This document shows positions 25,040 to 36,704 of a stretch of DNA of 64,000 bases, piece by piece. The notes beneath the pieces are model-generated. The model ran no database searches, was not told the DNA's origin, and saw nothing but the letters and a program-made list of their open reading frames with translations. Position 1 is the first letter of the stretch, and each line of letters starts with the position of its first letter. The position numbers and the translations under genes are program-made. Source of the DNA: Hofstenia miamia (lineage: Eukaryota; Xenacoelomorpha; Acoela); contig SCFE01000087.1 of the NCBI GenBank assembly GCA_004352715.1, forward strand, positions 926,822-990,821, written 5' to 3'.

Positions 25040-25470
25040 CTGCGGCTTGAACTGCAATACTGCAGGGAAAGATTGGACAAACTGGCACCGGACTTTTCAA
25101 ACATAATTTGGAAATTGATTCTGTTAATTACACTGAGTTGAGCATCTTGGTAGATTATATCTCTTCAGCTGTATATGCATGTGTAGCTGATTGTTCTGAA
25201 TATACAATAACAACAAAAATTTTTGATAAATTTTACGCCAAATCGAAAAACGAAAAATTTGCTCGTCATCACTTAACTACACGAAGACAACCAAGTAGTA
25301 AAAGCTTGGACCAAGTGTATGCAAATACTGAAACAATTATGCAAGGAATGCAACATTAGATCTGTTAGTGCTGACTTGGAAAATGCCTCTATTGATTTAC
25401 AAACTAAGCTTAACCAGGCTAGAGCAATGGAACAAGCTTCAAAATCATCAGATGTCTGTAACTATTAACT
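25040..25470 (+). pseudogene. Retrotransposon gag relic
   Basis: One frame reads EIDSVNYTELSILVDYISSA, then KFYAKSKNEKFARHHLTTRR and PSSKSLDQVYANTE. After a frame change it continues VSADLENASIDLQTKLNQAR followed by AMEQAS. The K-N-E-x-F-A-R-H-x-L..R.Q..G.S.D and L-D-L-Q-x-A...A-R-A-x-E patterns fit a Ty3/gypsy-like Gag found in many invertebrates. Stops and shifts show decay. A downstream zinc knuckle or protease could not be identified (25480-26130 has only short frames). Confidence 0.55.
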
Positions 25471-26944
25471 TATTGCTACAGCGTCGACTACTATCACTAA
25501 TAATCATGACTAAAACTACAATGATGTTGTACGTGTACTGCTGTTAAGAATTCTGTTATTTTAGCAGCAATCATGCCGTTCAAGAAATGGATGTGCTGCA
25601 ATCTAATACTTTGTCTACCATAAATTCAACTCAAGAAAATTCTTCCAACGCAAATCTGATATTCAAACTAACAAATGTCCGACAAAAGCTCTACTTGATG
25701 TCGAATTAACAACGAGTTTAAGTGAACATCTACGTCTGCTCAGCACACCCTAAAACATCTCAATAAAAAACATCAAAGCACTACCAAAATTCCGAATTGG
25801 TATTATGATATTTATAGGCTACATTGTACAGAATGTCCAAAAAAAGATTTTAATTTATTTGGCTCCCGTTTTGTATGTAGATGATGGATCGAGCTGTCCT
25901 TCTAGGTACTAGTAGTCTATGTTTTAGGATTTTTTTGCCACCAACCCCATCTTTCAATTACGTTATTAAGGTATTGAAAATTGAGCAGAAATTTAACACT
26001 AATTTATTGAAAAAACAACAGAATTATCAAACAAAAGATTATCAGAACAAAAGAAAAAGTTCAGGCAACATCGGGGTAGACATCATCATCGACGAATTAA
26101 TCACCCGGCAATTAAATGGAGACTGAGCTTTCAAAAAGAAGGATTGAAATTCCCCATTAAACTATAAACTATAAATTCTTATTACTTAATTACCCACAAT
26201 CATATTTGTTTAGCTATTGCTCAACGATGTTCCAGTAGCTGTTTGCGGAAGAATTAGTTTTGGAAAAACTATATTTAGGCAATAAATTCCAGTAAAAATT
26301 TTATAAATTTCCTATCAAAATGTACACATTGTATGTTGTAGAATGAAAATGTGTTTACAAAAAACATTTATTTCATTCCACTGGGACAAAATAGATAATT
26401 AAGGTAGAGTGCAAAATGAGCTTTGTTGTTAATATAAGTGGATCTTTAGATTTTTTGACAAAGCAACGATAGAGGAGGCTCAGCTAATTGGTAATTATGA
26501 GATTTACATTCAAAGCAACAAAAACAATTCTACAATTCTAAGTCAGTCTGCAGCCTTCCATATTTATGTTTTCATGTTCACATCATAAAGGTATGTACAG
26601 CATGCGATAGATATGTATTGCGCATTTTAATACCTTGTATACATTTACATGTATATGAATTATATCACTGCGTTGAATTTCCAAGTCCTAGAAGATGTTT
26701 GGAAACGCAGGTTAAAGTGTACTTAAAAGGAAAGCTGCAATAAAAAATTTATTTGCATAAATGTGTGCCCAACTTAAAAATTTTAAACATTAACAATATA
26801 AAATCACCAAAACGATATCTATTAAATTATCTAGGAAAGAAACAAATATTTCATTTTTGAAATTGAATATGTTTTAAAGATAAAATATATTCAATACATT
26901 TTATGACATTTTTGGGACATTTCTAGGACTACTTGACATAGTAT
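25471..26944. other. Intergenic, possibly decayed retroelement
   Basis: The first 650 bases may continue the gag relic but no domain is recognisable. A frame at 25881-26126 is basic and Asn/Lys-rich with no known motif. The rest is plain AT-rich DNA. Confidence 0.4.
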
Positions 26945-27184
26945 TAGGGGATAGTTGGAACGCTTTTTTTAAAAACCTAGCTACTCTCATTGTAGTGTTA
27001 TTTTGATGTTCATTATTGCACTATTAGTTAGTTACGACTGTTTAGTTTAAGCAACAATGAGATATTTAGCTGAAATAATCTAAACAAGATTTAGTATTGA
27101 TTCTGTTGAGGCCAGTATGTTCCAACATGCCCCGTGCATGTAGGGCATTTTGGAACATTCACTTTTTTGAAATCTACTCATATG

Positions 27185-28043
27185 TTTAGCAACAATAATT
27201 CTTTATTTTTATTGTAGTAACCCCCGCCTCATCACAGTTGTAAATTTTTGAACCATTAAGATTATATTCCTGAATTACTTTCTCCAGTTTGTTGTAGAAA
27301 TCTTGCACAACGGGCATGTTATATCCCATATAGCTCTGGCGAGACTCGTTGACTCTGGTTGTCTAATTGGCAGTTTAGGGTTTCTCTTCAAGAATGAAGT
27401 AAACCAGTCCTTGCTTGCTTGTCCTGCAATTTTCCAAGAATGTGGTACTTGGATTGAGTTGACCATCGCAAATTTGAACACAAAATTTCGAATGTTTTGT
27501 GGTGTCATTCCAAAGTAAATATTGGACATTTCTAAAATATGATCCTGTAGAAATTTTTCTTGAGCTTCTGTAAATACAGCACGGTGCGCATAGTACGATT
27601 TGGGTATATATGTTTCACCCGGAGATGCATTTGACAGTTTCAAGTGGCGATTAATGGTCGGTATTGGCACCCCCGTAATTTCTTCAACACGTCTAAAGGA
27701 ATGTCCATCACGTACCAGCTTTATGGCTCTTGCTATTTTTTCAGGTGGCACACCTCTATTAGTTGTTCTTGGCCTGTTTTTCACCATCNNNNNNNNNNNN
27801 NNNTAGAAATTTTTCTTGAGCTTCTGTAAATACAGCACGGTGCGCATAGTACGATTTGGGTATATATGTTTCACCCGGAGATGCATTTGACAGTTTCAAG
27901 TGGCGATTAATGGTCGGTATTGGCACCCCCGTAATTTCTTCAACACGTCTAAAGGAATGTCCATCACGTACCAGCTTTATGGCTCTTGCTATTTTTTCAG
28001 GTGGTACACCTCTATTAGTTGTTCTTGGCCTGTTTTTCACCAT
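27185..28043 (-). pseudogene. pogo/Tigger-like transposase: psq-type and CENP-B-type DNA-binding domains, frameshifted and truncated
   Basis: The protein starts MVKNRPRTTNRGVPPEKIAR, with a psq-type helix-turn-helix (AIKLVRDGHSFRRVEEITGV then PIPTINRHL). It continues with a CENP-B-like segment (FTEAQEKFLQDHILEMSN, later AGQASKDWFTSFLKRNPKLP and IRQPESTSLARA). At about 27321-27331 a one-base shift moves the frame to GYNMPVVQDFYNKLEKVIQE, then KIYNCDEAGVTT, which holds the first catalytic Asp (YN.DE.G). After that the frame ends and the rest of the DDE domain is absent. The N-terminal coding part appears twice, around a 15-N gap at 27789-27803. A host role is not suggested. Confidence 0.75.
27789..27803. 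other. Assembly gap (15 N) flanked by duplicated sequence
   Basis: About 240 bases left of the gap (ending 27788) are repeated right of it (27804-28044), with one visible difference (GGTGGCACAC versus GGTGGTACAC). Confidence 0.95.
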
Positions 28044-28513
28044 CTAAACATATTTATATATAATTATTTCCAACAATTTCCCTGTGGAGCACGTAGGGAC
28101 ACTATTCCAACATGCCCCAATCGCATTTGTTCCAACATGCCCCAAGACAATGTTTTCAAACTATAGAATATTTCTTTTGTAACACTTTCGTGTTTATATT
28201 TTATATTCGTTACTATAACTAGTTTACATAATAATTATTAACAATAACATATAAAATGATTGGTATCATGCATGGTGACAAAATAGAGTGAGATTTAAAC
28301 TATTTCAAAAAACTTTCTTTTAGCACGTGAAAACCTTCCTTTAACCGCAACTTTTGAGCACGCACTGTGAAATAAATAATAACACTTGGGCAACAAATAA
28401 TCATCAATTAACACAAGATAGCATTAAAAGTTAGAATAATTTGTGTTTATGAAAAAAGTTAGCATGGGTTTTCCAACATGCCCCGCTCTTCCCTATATAT
28501 ATATATATATATA

Positions 28514-28798
28514 TACAGGGTGTTTCAGAATTAATAACCTCTCTTTGAGATATAACAATTCACTGATAACAAAAATCGATGAAAAGTCAAAATATATTCA
28601 TTAAATCTATGGTCACTGATAAGTCAAAATATAACTTGATGGAGCTCCAGCTCATTTTGGAACACCTATCAGAGATTATTTAAATGACAAGTTTAATAAC
28701 CGCTGGATTGGTAGAGGGGGCTCTTTGGCACATTACCCAGAAAGATCACCTGATTTGACAATCTGCGATTATTTCTTATGGGGGTACCTACGGGAAAA
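28514..28798 (+). pseudogene. Tc1/mariner-superfamily (DDE_3-type) transposase relic
   Basis: The left end TACAGGGTGTTTCAGAAT follows a TA microsatellite and resembles the ends of IS630-Tc1-type elements that begin TACAGGGTG. From about 28630 the plus strand reads DGAPAHFGTPIRDYLNDKF, then RWIGRGGSLAHYPERSPDLT and ICDYFLWGYLRE. This is the second half of the catalytic core (QQDGAPPHY...RWIGR.GPI.WP.RSPDLTP.DFFLWG), with the Asp of DGAPAH and of ICDYF visible. The N-terminal half has been deleted and the 3' end is lost in the gap. Confidence 0.7.
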
Positions 28799-29261
28799 NN
28801 NNNNNNNNNNNNNNNNNNNNNNNNNNNNNNNNNNNNNNNNNNNNNNNNNNNNNNNNNNNNNNNNNNNNNNNNNNNNNNNNNNNNNNNNNNNNNNNNNNNN
28901 NNNNNNNNNNNNNNNNNNNNNNNNNNNNNNNNNNNNNNNNNNNNNNNNNNNNNNNNNNNNNNNNNNNNNNNNNNNNNNNNNNNNNNNNNNNNNNNNNNNN
29001 NNNNNNNNNNNNNNNNNNNNNNNNNNNNNNNNNNNNNNNNNNNNNNNNNNNNNNNNNNNNNNNNNNNNNNNNNNNNNNNNNNNNNNNNNNNNNNNNNNNN
29101 NNNNNNNNNNNNNNNNNNNNNNNNNNNNNNNNNNNNNNNNNNNNNNNNNNNNNNNNNNNNNNNNNNNNNNNNNNNNNNNNNNNNNNNNNNNNNNNNNNNN
29201 NNNNNNNNNNNNNNNNNNNNNNNNNNNNNNNNNNNNNNNNNNNNNNNNNNNNNNNNNNNNN
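28799..29261. other. Assembly gap (463 N)
   Basis: N run followed by (TA)n at 29262-29278; the transposase relic on the left runs into it. Confidence 0.99.
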
Positions 29262-29278
29262 ATATATATATATATATA

Positions 29279-30034
29279 ATAAATTGCTGCAATGAAGTGT
29301 AATTCTCTTTATTTTACTCAATAATTTTTTAATTAGTCCAAACTTTGAATTGTAAGCTCCTGCCAGAATCAAACTCCCAATAAGTATATAAATAGTTTCT
29401 GGAAATTTCCAGGCAGCAAAATTCAAGGCCAAGAAATTCCAGACGGTAAACTCCTGATATTATAATTAGAGTTATAATGTTGGGGATTAGAGTTGGGGAT
29501 AAGTTTGGGATTTTTACTAGGGTTTGCTTGGATTTAGGGTAATCGTATTTAGATTATTTTCTCTTCTTGAATTTTGCATCATTTAATTTTCTTTCCTTGA
29601 AATTTCAAAGAATCTGTATAAGTATCTTTATATGGTATTTTCGTCCAAATTTTTTAATTATTTATTCTTTCTTAGATTTTAAAAATATAATGCAAATTCN
29701 TTTAATATCATTTAATCGTCCAGGAAACATATTACCAGTCGCTAATGAAATTAGAATAATGGATTTTTATAATGGATAATTAAAGCTAAGAGATCTTTGA
29801 CAGATAATTTGTGAGGAAATTTTACAATGATTCTTTCTATTTTTTGTAACTTTTCTCTGCTGTTATTAAATAGTAAACAACTAATGTGCATTGTTCTTTC
29901 CCCCTGTCATTGCTCTTTGAATTATGAATAGCTATGAAAGGGTAATGATATTTGAAAGTATGTGCACATAGACTATATTTTGTTAATTTCCCAAACTTGT
30001 GCTATAGTTTTTCAATTGCTAATAACCCTCTACA

Positions 30035-30067
<33 letters not shown>

Positions 30068-30169
30068 NGTTACTGAGAACTATACATCTCTTTCATTAGA
30101 CCTACCTGAATGGATACATAAAGAAGAGAAACCTCCTTTGAAGATGAGAAATGACACCTCACATCAAAA
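29279..30169. other. Intergenic, AT-rich, with single-N joins
   Basis: No gene. Single N at 29700 and at 30068 (after a TA run 30040-30067) mark contig joins. Confidence 0.5.
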
Positions 30170-30609
30170 CAAATAATGCTTTCAGTGTTTTGGGATAAAG
30201 GCGGAGTCAATCACTTAAACTTCTTGCCTAATGGACAAACAATAAATAGTCAATACTATGCCAAATTGGGTGAGGAATACCGTAAGAAGAAATAGAAATC
30301 AAGAGCTGTTCCAATTTGGCTCCGTGCTTGTAGTGATCCCATCCATGCAAATAATATTGACCAATTTCAACAAACAGGAGTGGTCTTACACTTCTAAAAC
30401 ATCCACCGGAGAGCAGCGATTACTTTTTATTCAAGTACATGAAGAAAGCATTATTTGGACATCACATTGAAACATCACATACCCTCCAGCAATTTGTTTA
30501 AAAGTGGTTTGCCCAGCTCCCTGGAAAATGTTTGGCTGATGCATTTCAAGAATTGGTTATTTGATGGAATAAACTGATTGCTGCTAATGGTACTTGTATT
30601 AAAAAATAA
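30170..30609 (+). pseudogene. mariner transposase relic
   Basis: Plus-strand frames give AFSVFWDKGGVNHLNFLPNG followed by QTINSQYYAKL. This matches the mariner motif (SVFWD..G....EFLP.G.TIN..YY...L). After frame changes the C-terminus reads KWFAQLPGKCLADAFQELVI, then WNKLIAANGTCIKK and a stop. In-frame stops (for example within QQFV*KWF) and shifts show an old dead copy. The catalytic DNARPH region is not recognisable. Ends were not found. Confidence 0.65.
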
Positions 30610-30728
30610 TTACATAAGTTTTTCTAACTAGTATTTAATGCAGTTCAATAAAAATTGTTTTAGTTTTTGTGCAGTGTTTCTTTCTTAGTTAGTCCGAGGC
30701 ATTAATGAATGAAGCACGTATATATATT

Positions 30729-30768
<40 letters not shown>

Positions 30769-30897
30769 NNNNNNNNNNNNNNNNNNNNNNNNNNNNNNNN
30801 NNNNNNNNNNNNNNNNNNNNNNNNNNNNNNNNNNNNNNNNNNNNNNNNNNNNNNNNNNNNNNNNNNNNNNNNNNNNNNNNNNNNNNNNNNNNNNNNN
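30769..30897. other. Assembly gap (129 N) inside a TA microsatellite
   Basis: N run with (TA)n on both sides (30721-30768 and 30898-30914). Confidence 0.98.
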
Positions 30898-31040
30898 ATA
30901 TATATATATATATAAGGAGTTGCGTTAAATTATTGATCTTGTCTTTTATAATAATCTTCGGCATGGGAAGCAATGCAATGTTCGCTATTCCCATGGAGGG
31001 CAGGATCCATCAATATATGCGTCAATATTGCAAGAATTAG

Positions 31041-32055
31041 AAAATTCGTAATAGGCTTAATGAAAATTTATTGAAAATCTATCGATGCTTGTATACCCTA
31101 TATTCAAACACATGTAACCAGTTTATAGAGATGCATGCATTAATATGCTAATGGAGTTAGACTCTACTCCTTCCCTCACAATTTGGATGGAAGGAAACTA
31201 TTTTTAAAGATTCTTGACAAAATTTCTATTAAAATATGAAATGAGAAAATAATTCATTCTCAAGTATTGAATTGATTAACATGCACACTATTGAAGCTGT
31301 AGACATAAATCTACAATTGATTTGAAATCAAATATAATTGGCCTTTGTGTGACTGTAAGAATACATACTTAAGAAGGAAATCTTCACTTTTTTAAAGATT
31401 ATCATGAGCGTGTTTTACAAAATTTCAAAAAAATTGGTAATTATAAGTGCTTATAGAAATCATACAGTAATTTGTTACAGCAGCACATATAAGTACAGGT
31501 ATACCGCTTGATGTATTAATCTCTGCAACAAATACAATTGAAAGTTTGTAGCCTGCCTTTTCGAATAAGTTGTTGATTTAAAAATGGGAAAAAAGTATGC
31601 ATATTACTTCAATTATAATAATTACAATAATCACTTCCATGAATTGAATTCTAAGCATAATTTTCTCAAAGTTTTAAACTTTTAATAATATGTTGTTGTA
31701 GAATAGCAAAATTTTATGATTTTAAAATTGTTCAATAACTTTTAAAGCCATTATTAAATAATAAATATATGTTAATACACTGAGTTTATGTTGCAGATTC
31801 CTAATATTATGGTTAAATTGTTTTTTAATACTAACTTCCTTTACGTGAATAAAATATTCGTGAAATAAAGCGTTATGTAATTTGGATTTACAAAAGAGCA
31901 TTAACTATTAAAAAGAATTATCGTATTAGTTATTTGACACTAAAACAAAATATTCAGAAAAACATTTACTTCCAAATCCAAACGCTTTTTCGTAGGGCAG
32001 TTATTTTATGCTTGCTGAAAATTCCCAGTTTAATGATTTCATTGGCTATGTACAC
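31041..32055. other. Intergenic, nothing seen
   Basis: AT-rich unique sequence without genes or clear repeats. Confidence 0.5.
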
Positions 32056-32059
32056 TTAA

Positions 32060-32834
32060 CCCTATTCCAGTTGGGCTTTTTTATGTACGTTAAACAGTTG
32101 GGGGGCAAATTTGCCCCCCCCCTGTCTAGAATGCTCATTTCTTGACGAAATTCGATAAAACTTTGTAGGGTCGTAGTATGACATGTTACCATCAAGAAAA
32201 AAAAGTTACCATCGTTTTTTTTTCACGTGGTCATGTGATGACGTCATCATTTTATGTCGACATACCTGATTTTAGCATTTTTGCAACAAAAATTGAATAA
32301 AAAGCATGTTATACATATTTTTTGATGTATATTGGATACTTATAACATAATTAGTTTCCAAACATCATTTGGTTAAAATTTGAAGAGATTTTAAGCATTA
32401 TTTATTGCGAAAATTGAAAATATGACGTCATCGCGTGTCATAAAATAGAATTTTTTCCACATTTTTCATTTTTTGAACCACAAATTGATATAAAAACAAA
32501 ATGGAAAGTTTTTTTCATTGATTTGTGTTACCTTAGACATAATACATTGGAAAACCTACGTCTCAAAGCTTTAAGAGACAAAAATATTGTGCTATAGCCT
32601 CAAAAACTAGGTATTTTACAGTTTTTTTACCGAAATTTTGCCAATAGACCTCTGGAAAATGTTTACAGAGGAAAAAGTACAGGTCCTTTTGACTCAAAAT
32701 TTTCAGGGATTGGTTATAGATAAATTTTGTTCATTGAGTCGAAAAATTTAGTTGTGTAATGGGGTCTAAAAAAAAGTTATAAAAAATCTAAAGACAGGGG
32801 GGGGGGGCAATTTTGCCCCCCAACTGGAATAGGG
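32060..32834. mobile_element. TTAA-flanked non-autonomous element (piggyBac-type), 775 bp
   Basis: TTAA at 32056-32059 and 32835-32838 flank ends CCCTATTCCAGTTGGG and CCCAACTGGAATAGGG, a perfect 16-bp inverted repeat starting CCC as in piggyBac. Just inside each end is a G-run/C-run hairpin, GGGGGGCAAATTTGCCCCCC at about 32096-32120 and a similar one at about 32797-32822. No open frame. Two TGACGTCA palindromes (32239-32246, 32423-32430) and one CACGTG (32224-32229) lie inside. Confidence 0.85.
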
Positions 32835-32838
32835 TTAA

Positions 32839-34780
32839 GCTAATACTACAAGTTTCTAAGACGTTTTAGTAATCAACAATTTCCGAATAACTTTTATCAA
32901 TAAAACCTCATACACATAGAATCTATTTAGAGCAAGAAATGTAAAATTTCACTCTAACGCAGTATATTTGGTATTGTATCCGTTGTTTAAAAGAGTTTGA
33001 ACTTTAACTTTTAACTAATAATACTAGCAATGAGCAGCAGGAACTAGTTAAAAGATTGCAAACTAGAATTAGAACTCTGAATAACAACACAAGTGCGAAA
33101 TTTCACTTATAATTTACATTTCTACAATTTCTCTATTAAAATTGTGAATGTTATATTGTAGCAATAAAGTTAATCAGTTATGATAACGTAATGGTCCATA
33201 TAAATAATGGGACAGGAAATTGATGTCACGGTGATAATCTGCTGGGAGAACATAAGCCTGTGCCTCTTATTACAAAGTTTTGGTGGTCTAAGTTACAGTT
33301 ATGATTCATTAAGAATACAATAAGGAACAATTTTACAAAACACTACAATCAATATTTCAGCATTATTCTTTCGTAAAATAAAGTCAAATATACAGAAATT
33401 TGTAAATAATTTGTAAATCAACTTATACTCATGAAATCATATTTAGGTGCATTAATGTACATAAATTCATTGATTTTCCGAAAGTTTTTTAAATATTGCT
33501 TCATTAATTTACTTTGTATTTGTTTACTTCAAACTATAAATATTCTAAAATTAATACTTAGCAGATTAATAGATATCAATTTACAGTCGGAAAAAGCTAA
33601 AATGCTAAAGGAATAATGTATAAAACAAGAAACCTACTGGAATAGATTTAGTAATAAAGTTTTTGAGATTTGAAATTCAAATCGATAAAGTTGAATATAT
33701 CTCTTAAATCAGATAAAATTTAAAATGGCAGTTACATTGGGATCACTGACTGTCGTCGGCGTATTTGAGTGATAGTTTTTTCTCAAAAGATATAGTAGAG
33801 GAAAGTGGATTAGATTATGAAAAATTTAATAAAATAATTTGTTAAATAAGAGATCATTGAGCACCATTGTTAGAGTGAATCTCAATTCCAAAAACAATAA
33901 CACTTAAGTCTGGTGAGCAAACGACGTCCATGTGAAGTATCATTCACAGGTAATGAGAAAGTGAGAAAGTACATATTGAAAGTGGTACATTTATTAACTA
34001 AAAACAAATAAAACACTTACAAATTAGCACCATTTATATACATCAGACACTGCACAATACTGATTGTGATACTCGAAAACGCTAAATCTCAACAGAAACA
34101 AAACTCAGGCAGATCTATAGCCGCTTTAAACGCTAATTCTCCTATCGAGCATTTGCGTGTTTGCCTGAATCTTTTAGGTATTATTAGGCTAAGCGCCCAC
34201 ATCAAGGCTAGAGTTATAAAACTTGTGCAAAACTGAAACGGAAAATTGATTTGCTGTATGTAATTTCACTGATGTAAACGCTTGGCATTAGCCACTAGCA
34301 TCACACATTTTAAGCATAAAAACGAAGGAATTGCAGAAAAATTTTGTCGACGAAAATCTTTAAATGGCAATATAAACTTTACAATTAAGGTGTTATATTC
34401 AATTTCATTATTGAAATTCTCAAGCGAACATTTGATAATATTGCAAAAGTAGAACAGTAATAAAGGAATAAACGTCTTTATGTTTTAGAAGGAGAACAGC
34501 GATGTGAGAAATTGACAATTAAAAGTGATGAATTTACTTTTATCAAAAGAATGACATCTTAGTAAAACCTGAGCAACGGCTTCAGAACTGACTGAAAATA
34601 AGAAAATCGAATTTCGCCAATAATTTCGTTAAACTATTTACAAAAATGAATAAAATACAAAATCAATGTTAAAATGTCCAATGGCGGTAAGATGTTTTAT
34701 CAGTGGGAACATAATTTCATAGCAAACGCTAAATAACTGCGAAAGTTCGTTAGTCAATAGCTAACTTTATAGCAAATAGT
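32839..34780. other. Downstream flank and probable 3' UTR of the Eph gene
   Basis: No other gene seen. The 3' UTR probably covers part of 33990-34780. The rest is AT-rich. Confidence 0.5.
33990..33995 (-). terminator. Possible polyadenylation signal of the Eph gene
   Basis: AATAAA on the minus strand (TTTATT on plus), about 785 bases past the receptor stop. It is the first canonical AATAAA I find downstream of the stop on that strand. In such AT-rich DNA the hexamer is expected often by chance, so this is only a candidate end of the 3' UTR. Confidence 0.2.
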
Positions 34781-35087
34781 CTAAATGTATACATTCGCTG
34801 GGTTATTGTGAATACTTCCAATGTTGGCAACTTTGGGATACTGTGTAAAAATTCCGCGTTGTCGAAGAAGTTCGATATTTGATAAGATTTTGCGTCGATG
34901 CTTCGCTGATGATATTCCGAGAACTACTAGAACGTGATTGTCAACACTGAAGAGGTCTTCAAGTGTAGTGTAATGCGCGTCTGTGAAACGCTGGGCGTAC
35001 TGCTGAAGCTTAAACGATTTAAGCCATTCTTCAATTGTGAGAGAAGGAGGAATTGGACTTACAGGCTTCATTGACAATGTACTAAAC
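34781..35087 (-). CDS. Eph: Eph receptor last exon: SAM domain and C-terminus
   Basis: After a linker (FSTLSMKPVSPIPP) comes SLTIEEWLKSFKLQQYAQRF, then TTLEDLF and LVVLGISSAKHRRKILSNIE. This is a SAM domain of the Eph type (TV.EWL..IKM..Y...F...G......V..M...DL...GI.L.GHQKKIL.SI..M). SAM domains mediate protein contacts, for example with SHIP2, and receptor clustering. The tail ends NPANVYI before a TAG stop. The last three residues, Val-Tyr-Ile, fit a class II PDZ-binding motif, a feature common at Eph C-termini. The acceptor is ATTTAG|GT in phase 2. The 109-nt intron upstream is the shortest intact one in the gene. Confidence 0.92.
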
Positions 35088-36668
35088 CTAAATAATATTA
35101 TTTTAACAAAGGAGGCTCTACAATGACTTTCAAAATATATACTTCAAACAATAATACAACTCGCAGATTTCTATGAATCTTATGATGGAACCTTACTTTG
35201 TGGGTGGAGCTGTTCCAGTTGCAACATCGAGAAGTCCAGGTGAACGTATAACTTTTTCTAAACCTTCTCGTAATTGACCAAAAGATGGTCTATAGTTCCT
35301 TTCAATTGTCCAACATTGCCGCATCAGTTCTGTCAAATATAGGGGGCAGACAGACGGCGATGGCAAACGATGTCCGGCTTCGGAAAACTTCATAATCTAA
35401 AAGCACTATGTTAACAATTGAAACACTAAAGTAAAATAAAATAGCCAAGATTCACAAAATGAAGAAATTTCTACTCCTTCACTTACGATTTAAAATATAT
35501 TTAGGCCACAGCCCCACAACCTCTGCCTCAACGGACTTGACGGTTAGTTGACGAAGAAAGAAATATCTTAGTCAATTGCTATTGTTATTTGATTAAAATC
35601 TGCACCATAATGACAGCGATAAAATGAAGGATTTTAAAAAATAAAAAACTTCTACAAAAACATTATTTTCAACTACTTCAATCACAGTAATACTTCTTAC
35701 TCATGGACCTGTTACCAACGCACACTTTAAAGGACTTTCATGCTCTCATAAGTTTTTCTAAAACGTCACTACAACTTGAAATTTAATCCCTAGGTTTTTT
35801 AAAGCATAACATTGGAACTGCTCCCTACAAAATAACATGAAATTATTGAAGATTGGCAACTAAATATTATTTTGCTTGATAATTTTGCTGAATAATTTTA
35901 AACTTTCAGAATGCAATGCATTAATGGAATACAGAATTGATTTTCGGGTCTTAAAACAAAGTAAATAAATCATACTCCAATGCAACTCCTTAAAAACCCA
36001 AATGATATTTTTCTAATTATAGTGACAATATTTAGAAGACAGTTTTAACTAATAAAATGTTTCGTTTAATCTATGGGCTCTTGTCCTATGCTAAATATAC
36101 AATATCCCAAAAGCATTCACTGAACCAACCTCAATCATAACTATTTTCATTTCAGTCATCAAATGTAATACAGCTTGAATTACTTCGCAAGCCAAGCGTG
36201 AAATGAAACCAAGCTTTAGTTATATTTGAGCTTAAGTTGTCATACCTGAAAAAAATTGCGATTTACAAATATCTTTAACGTCATTAAAGAATAACATGTA
36301 TATCAATTGCGATCGTATAATAAGCACAGCTTGATATTTGCGCATACGCTGAACAATTTATTCGTTAGAAACCACCAAGAAGCACAGTGACTACATAATT
36401 AAAGGGGTATTTCTATATAGTTGATTTATCAAATAAAATAAGAAAGTGACATAAACACGCGTAGAAAGCAGAAATTCCATAATGGTCCGTTTGCCATTAA
36501 GATCAATGCCTATTTTAATAACGGCTTGGCAATTTGCTTTGTAGGATGAAAATAGAAAATAAAGCAATAAATACTCTTACAAGCAAATAATACGCGTAAA
36601 ATTTTGTCCAAGTATTCAATATAAAGAACTTCAAAATCAAAATGAACGTCTGCAGCCTGAAACCACTG

Positions 36669-36704
<36 letters not shown>

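Larger units (their letters stand above)
26945..28495 (-). mobile_element. pogo/Tigger-like transposon with broken transposase
   Basis: Minus-strand transposase (27275-28043) with subterminal GGGGCATGTTGGAA words. The 5' side (near 28490) reads GGGGCATGTTGGAA and the 3' side (near 26950) GGGGATAGTTGGAA, taken as imperfect terminal repeats. The same word occurs again at about 27121, 28105 and 28131. At 27115-27160 a GTTCCAACATGCCC / GGGCATTTTGGAAC inverted repeat forms a hairpin. Borders are approximate. The catalytic domain after the first Asp is missing. Confidence 0.65.

Noticed and set aside
28693-29432. Open frames of 174-214 codons over 28.7-29.4 kb
   Set aside because: Artefacts of the 463-N gap; only the 28630-28798 transposase relic is real coding text.
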